Shown: positions 61,303-64,000 of the stretch, one piece after another
Position numbering within the stretch: the first letter of the stretch is position 1
How the letters are laid out: each line of letters begins with the position of its first letter
Assembly (NCBI GenBank): GCA_024760545.1
Contig: CP060501.1
Coordinates: 248,001-312,000 of the forward strand
Reading direction: 5' to 3'
DNA: 64,000 nucleotides
Source of the DNA: Nitrospira sp.
GTDB taxonomy: Bacteria > Nitrospirota > Nitrospiria > Nitrospirales > Nitrospiraceae
Notes under the pieces: generated by a model
The model's database searches: none
The model's input: only the letters and a program-made list of their open reading frames with translations
What the model was told of the DNA's origin: nothing
Position numbers and translations under genes: made by a program

Positions 61303-63192
61303 ATGGCGAAGCAAGGTAGGGCACGGAAGTGGTCGATCATGGCATGGTTCAAGAACCTGAGAACCTTGCCCAAGCTCCTGATTGGGTTCTCTGTGATTAT
61401 TATGGGCATGATGGGAATCGGTCTGATCGGCTTGTTGGGGCTCGATCGGCTGAAAGGCGAACTGCGGTCCATCTATGATGAATCAACGGTGGGAGTTTCC
61501 AATGCCGCCGTCAGCAGCACCAATCTCAGCCTCTACCACAATGCGCTCTTGAGCGTCGCACATCAAACGCAGAAGGTCGATTTTGACGAGGCGATCCTCC
61601 CGCTCACTGAATTGAAGAGGAGGACTCTTAGACCTCTTGAGACCTACCGACCATCCGCCACGCACGAGACTTTGGACGGCCGTCGTGACGGGCAGGAGTT
61701 GGACGTTCTCCTGTTCACCTTGAGAGAGTATTTTGCCGCCGCTGAAAGTGCGGTCGGGGCCTTCAACGACAGTTTTGATCCTTCCCTCACGAATGAGCAA
61801 AAGCAGTCGATGCGAGAGTTGGGCAACACAGTGCTGTCCAGCGAAGTGGCCTTTTGGCATGGCCGCGCGATATGGCGTTTCCAATGGCTGACGGGACTCA
61901 TTCAGGACCTTGCGCGGGAATTGAACAACCGTGGACAGGAAGCGGCTGCCTATCTGAGCAACGTGATGTTGGGGGGAGCCATTTTAGCTCTGGTCTTGGC
62001 CATCACCATCGGGTACTTCCTGGCCCGCAGTATCGTCAAAGACATCATTCATGTGGCCGATGTCGCCACACAGGCGGCCGCAGGAAATCTTCAGGCTCGA
62101 GCAAGGCTTGAAAGCGACGATGAAGTGGGCCATATGGCCAAGGCATTCAACATCATGTTGGATCGGATCACGGCTCTGGTGTCGACGGAAGAAGAGCGGG
62201 ATATGATGCAAAAGCGTCTGGTGCAATTCCTGGTACTCGTGTCCGATGTCGGAAAGGGAGACTTGACCAAGCGAGGTGAGGTGACGGCGGACATGTTCGG
62301 TAACTTGGCCGACGGCTTCAACCTGATGATCCAGCGGTTCGCGCAATTGATGAAGCAAGTGAGAGAATCGGCCGAGCGTGTGAACCGATCCGCCGGAGCG
62401 TTGCGTGACAATGCCGGGCAGATGGCCGGAACCGCCAAGCATCAAGCCGATGAGTCGATGAAGACGCTCGGCGCGGTGGAACAGCTGACCGTTTCGATGC
62501 GCCAAGTGGCGGAAACGGCGGAGGCCTCATCCGAATCGGCCCGCCAGGTTTTGAAAGCCACTGAAAACGGAGGCATTGCGGTGCAGGAAACCGTGCAGGA
62601 TATGCAGCGCATTCGATCGGCGGTTCAACGCATGTCGAAGCAGGTCAAAGCCCTGGGAGATCGGTCGCTGGAAATTTCGCAAATCGTGTCGACCATCCGA
62701 GACATCGCGAATCAGACCAACCTGTTGGCGCTGAATGCCGCCATTGAGGCTGCCGGTGCCGGGGAAGCGGGCGCCCGTTTCGCGGTTGTCGCCGATCAGG
62801 TCCGGAAACTCGCCGAAAGTTCGACCCAGGCGACACGCGAAGTCGCTGATCTGGTCAAGGTGATTCAGAGCGAGACGCAACATGCCGTCGTGTCGATGGA
62901 ACACGAAACCCAGGCGGTGGAAGCCGGATCGGCTTCCGCTCTCCGAACCGGAGATGTGTTTAAGGAAATTTCGACGATCGCCCAACGATCTGCGGAACTT
63001 GCCCAAAGTATCGCATCGGCCGCAGCCAATCAAACGGCTTCGACAGACCAGGTCGGCCGTTCGATCAAAGACTTCACCGGCGGTGCCGTGGCAACACAAA
63101 AGGCCACCGATTCAGCTCGAGCGACTGTGGAAGACATGGTGAAATTGGCCGAAAGTCTGACGGCATCGGTATCTCAGTTCAAGCTGGTCTGA
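61303..63192 (+). CDS. Methyl-accepting chemotaxis protein (PilJ-like)
   Basis: A 629-residue receptor from ATG 61303 (GGAGGAGGG upstream). First membrane helix ~27-48, a ~160-residue helical sensor region, second helix ~220-242, a HAMP domain (~243-296; [23 protein letters not shown]), a second HAMP-like segment, then a signalling domain with the hairpin tip [34 protein letters not shown]-type sequence and [15 protein letters not shown]. The sensor resembles four-helix bundles and its ligand is unknown. Confidence 0.93.
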   Translation: MAKQGRARKWSIMAWFKNLRTLPKLLIGFSVIIMGMMGIGLIGLLGLDRLKGELRSIYDESTVGVSNAAVSSTNLSLYHNALLSVAHQTQKVDFDEAILPLTELKRRTLRPLETYRPSATHETLDGRRDGQELDVLLFTLREYFAAAESAVGAFNDSFDPSLTNEQKQSMRELGNTVLSSEVAFWHGRAIWRFQWLTGLIQDLARELNNRGQEAAAYLSNVMLGGAILALVLAITIGYFLARSIVKDIIHVADVATQAAAGNLQARARLESDDEVGHMAKAFNIMLDRITALVSTEEERDMMQKRLVQFLVLVSDVGKGDLTKRGEVTADMFGNLADGFNLMIQRFAQLMKQVRESAERVNRSAGALRDNAGQMAGTAKHQADESMKTLGAVEQLTVSMRQVAETAEASSESARQVLKATENGGIAVQETVQDMQRIRSAVQRMSKQVKALGDRSLEISQIVSTIRDIANQTNLLALNAAIEAAGAGEAGARFAVVADQVRKLAESSTQATREVADLVKVIQSETQHAVVSMEHETQAVEAGSASALRTGDVFKEISTIAQRSAELAQSIASAAANQTASTDQVGRSIKDFTGGAVATQKATDSARATVEDMVKLAESLTASVSQFKLV

Positions 63193-63244
63193 GGGTCTAC
63201 GACACCGGCTGAATCAGGGAACGCCATGAGCTGAAGAGGCACCG

Positions 63245-64000
63245 ATGAGCTCGGAGTTCGACCGGCAAAATCTCATCAGTATTTTTGTTCTGGAAGCGTC
63301 AGATGGACTGGCGGCATTAGTCAAGGCATTACATTCTCTCGCCGACGCCCTTCCCTTACCACAACAACTCACAGAGCAGTTTATCGTGGCCCACCGTATC
63401 CATGGGGCGGCTGCCTTGTATGGGTACAGCGGAGTCGCACAGTTGGCCAAGCGTCTGGAGATGCTGCTGGAACAAGCAACCGGCATCCCGCCTGACCAAT
63501 GGTCACGGGCGGTGGATGTGATGCGGAACCTTACGCAAAGCATTCAAACCATTGTACGGTCCATCGATCAAGGCGGCGGCGAAGATCTGGAGACGGTGAA
63601 ACGATGCCTGGAATCGAGTGAAGGCCTGGTGGAGGAAGCCGACGGCACGGCATCGTCCGTGAGTCAGGAATATGTGCTGCCCGCGCTGGATCCCGAGATG
63701 ATGTCGTACTTTATTCCCGAAGCGGAAGGGTATCTCGAGACGATCGACGAGCTGATACGGGTTCTGCGAACCGAACCGGAGAATGAAGACGCGATTTACC
63801 GACTCTTTCGCGCCGTCCATACCCTCAAGGGGTCGGCGTATACCATAAGTTTTCAGGTCATCGGAGATGTGGCCCATCCGATGGAGAACGGCATGATCGC
63901 GATCCGGGAGAAGCGCCTTCAGTTACAAGGCCAGCTTCTCGAAACCATAACACAGGCTGCCGGCACGATCCGCCTGATTCTTCAACGTGACCTCGCGAAT
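63245..64000 (+). CDS. CheA/ChpA-like histidine kinase, N-terminal part (cut by window end)
   Basis: Open for 252 codons from ATG 63245 to the window end. Two Hpt domains are visible. The second has the canonical H192-TLKGSA site (FRAVHTLKGSAYT). The first has H50 in the matching place (IVAHRIHGAAALYG) but His replaces the usual Lys three residues later. Multiple Hpt domains are characteristic of ChpA-type kinases. The dimerisation, kinase and CheW-like domains lie beyond the window. Confidence 0.85.
   Translation, partial: MSSEFDRQNLISIFVLEASDGLAALVKALHSLADALPLPQQLTEQFIVAHRIHGAAALYGYSGVAQLAKRLEMLLEQATGIPPDQWSRAVDVMRNLTQSIQTIVRSIDQGGGEDLETVKRCLESSEGLVEEADGTASSVSQEYVLPALDPEMMSYFIPEAEGYLETIDELIRVLRTEPENEDAIYRLFRAVHTLKGSAYTISFQVIGDVAHPMENGMIAIREKRLQLQGQLLETITQAAGTIRLILQRDLAN

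Overview
The window is bacterial, with a moderately high GC look, strong GGAGG-type ribosome sites and dense operons. It most resembles a Nitrospira-type genome (phylum Nitrospirota). That assignment is an inference from gene content and style: a Tad/Flp pilus locus, small zinc-ribbon proteins, a secreted multicopper oxidase with a cupredoxin/propeller partner, and a late cobalamin cluster. No rRNA or other taxonomic marker is present to prove it.

Layout. (1) 1-2343: chromosomal flank with an asparagine-synthase-like gene, a broken zinc-ribbon gene and tRNA-Gly(CCC). (2) 2297-16608: a phage-satellite-like integrative element (element A). It has a tyrosine integrase whose 3' end lies inside the tRNA gene, two ribbon-helix-helix proteins around a perfect palindrome, a zinc-finger/TOPRIM/DUF3987-like replication protein and an AlpA-like regulator. 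Its cargo is a copper module: multicopper oxidase, cupredoxin/propeller protein and two tiny membrane peptides. Both cargo promoters look sigma-54 dependent and carry the same tandem palindromes. (3) 16564-41320: an older element B, which starts with a decayed att site and a decayed integrase and ends with a perfect 47-bp copy of the tRNA 3' end. It carries a DsbA-like protein, a sigma-54 activator, a complete Tad/Flp pilus locus, a trailing set (alpha-toroid protein, DUF362 protein, small exported protein, acyltransferase), several small proteins, a HEPN-like protein and, near its right end, a 54-residue peptide with a lasso-type leader motif. The two elements share a ~315-bp right end containing GTCACGGTT repeats that look like integrase arm sites. 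(4) 41443-42891: a further att remnant, a lipoprotein gene and rpmB.

(5) 43040-60003: a cobalamin region. One riboswitch with a terminator platform precedes btuF-btuC-btuD and a nitrilase-family gene. A second riboswitch with a ribosome-site hairpin precedes btuB and a tightly overlapping run: cobB, cobO, a Cys-rich small gene, bluB, pduO-type adenosyltransferase, cobU, cobT, cobS, cbiB, cobD-type decarboxylase, cbiZ and cobQ. This covers uptake, late-stage synthesis, lower-ligand synthesis and remodelling of salvaged corrinoids. The corrin-ring genes are not in the window. (6) 60320-64000: the start of a Pil/Chp-like chemosensory cluster (response regulator, CheW, chemoreceptor, CheA cut by the window end).

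The most interesting items are the shared sigma-54/tandem-palindrome control of the copper module, a reversed N2O-reductase-like architecture with a His-rich propeller hub, the orphan RiPP-precursor-like peptide, and the tandem integrative elements at tRNA-Gly, one of which carries an entire Tad pilus.
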